Source: Paenibacillus oleatilyticus | GTDB taxonomy: Bacteria > Bacillota > Bacilli > Paenibacillales > NBRC-103111 | Reading direction: 5' to 3' | NCBI RefSeq assembly: GCF_018998565.1 | Contig: NZ_JAHNZO010000001.1 | Span: forward strand, 635,774 to 699,773 | DNA length: 64,000 nucleotides | In this document: in pieces, positions 63,951-64,000 of the stretch | How the letters are laid out: each line of letters starts with the position of its first letter | Position numbering within the stretch: position 1 is the first letter of the stretch | Program-made: the position numbers and the translations under genes | Notes under the pieces: model-generated | The model's database searches: none | The model's input: the letters and a program-made list of their open reading frames with translations, nothing else | Told to the model about the DNA's origin: nothing

Positions 63951-64000
63951 ATGATGAACATCGACAACATACTGAAGCTGGTACAATCCGGCGATCTGGA
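63951..64000 (+). CDS. Start of a plus-strand gene cut by the window edge
   Basis: ATG ATG AAC ATC GAC opens a frame reading MMNIDNILKLVQSGDL to the end. GGGAGG at 63931-63936 is rather far (14 bases), so the start is tentative. Divergent from lipA; too short to identify. Confidence 0.4.
   Translation, partial: MMNIDNILKLVQSGDL

Overview
The window looks like chromosomal DNA of an endospore-forming Bacillales bacterium, most likely Paenibacillus or a close relative. The grounds are two alpha/beta-type SASP genes, ylbJ, a Spo0E-like phosphatase gene, strong AGGAGG ribosome sites, a tryptophan T-box, and local gene orders known from Bacillus subtilis (yvfRSTU, yutD-lipA, rocDEF, ycgR-ycgQ, yheI-yheH). 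Names rest on motifs and remembered families; no search was run.

Layout. 1-9.0 kb (minus strand): a secondary-metabolite operon reading off the left edge, with a SAM methyltransferase, an aminotransferase, a one-module NRPS (C-A-T-E, A-domain code read as Gln-like, E domain missing its catalytic His), a cyclic-peptide-type ABC exporter and the start of a diaminobutyrate aminotransferase. A divergent LysR gene and a long dyad lie upstream. 10.4-14.1 kb: arginine catabolism, rocF-rocD-rocE. 14.4-16 kb: an ECF sigma gene broken by an in-frame TAG, with its DUF4179 anti-sigma-like partner. 16.1-19.2 kb: two paralogous beta-propeller lipoproteins. 19.6-29.4 kb: AraC regulator, sugar ABC importer, glycerol kinase, GH31 glycosidase and glycerol-3-phosphate dehydrogenase, which together suggest uptake and breakdown of a glycosyl-glycerol. 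29.4-30.2 kb: no intact gene, but debris of a NUDIX hydrolase and an ABC ATPase. By eye the DNA becomes clearly more GC-rich to the right of this point.

30.2-64 kb is mostly core genome: a heterodimeric multidrug exporter, yfhP, a SASP, trpS with its T-box, a His-rich YcgR/YcgQ pair behind a Zur-box-like site, an aldose epimerase, a CapA-like lipoprotein, a second SASP, an XRE/Spo0E-like pair sharing a 20-bp dyad, small membrane-peptide genes, a chemotaxis receptor, an oligoendopeptidase, yycC, a diguanylate cyclase, a truncated globin, ylbJ, alpha-glucan phosphorylase, the yvfRSTU ABC/two-component operon, a PilZ gene with a structured leader, nadK, yutD and lipA.

Most interesting: the compact NRPS operon with its degenerate epimerase; the glycosyl-glycerol operon; and two related long branched inverted-repeat elements (47338-47457 and 47644-47816) whose closing helices share one half and differ by compensated changes in the other, as expected of a structured RNA or a MITE-like family.
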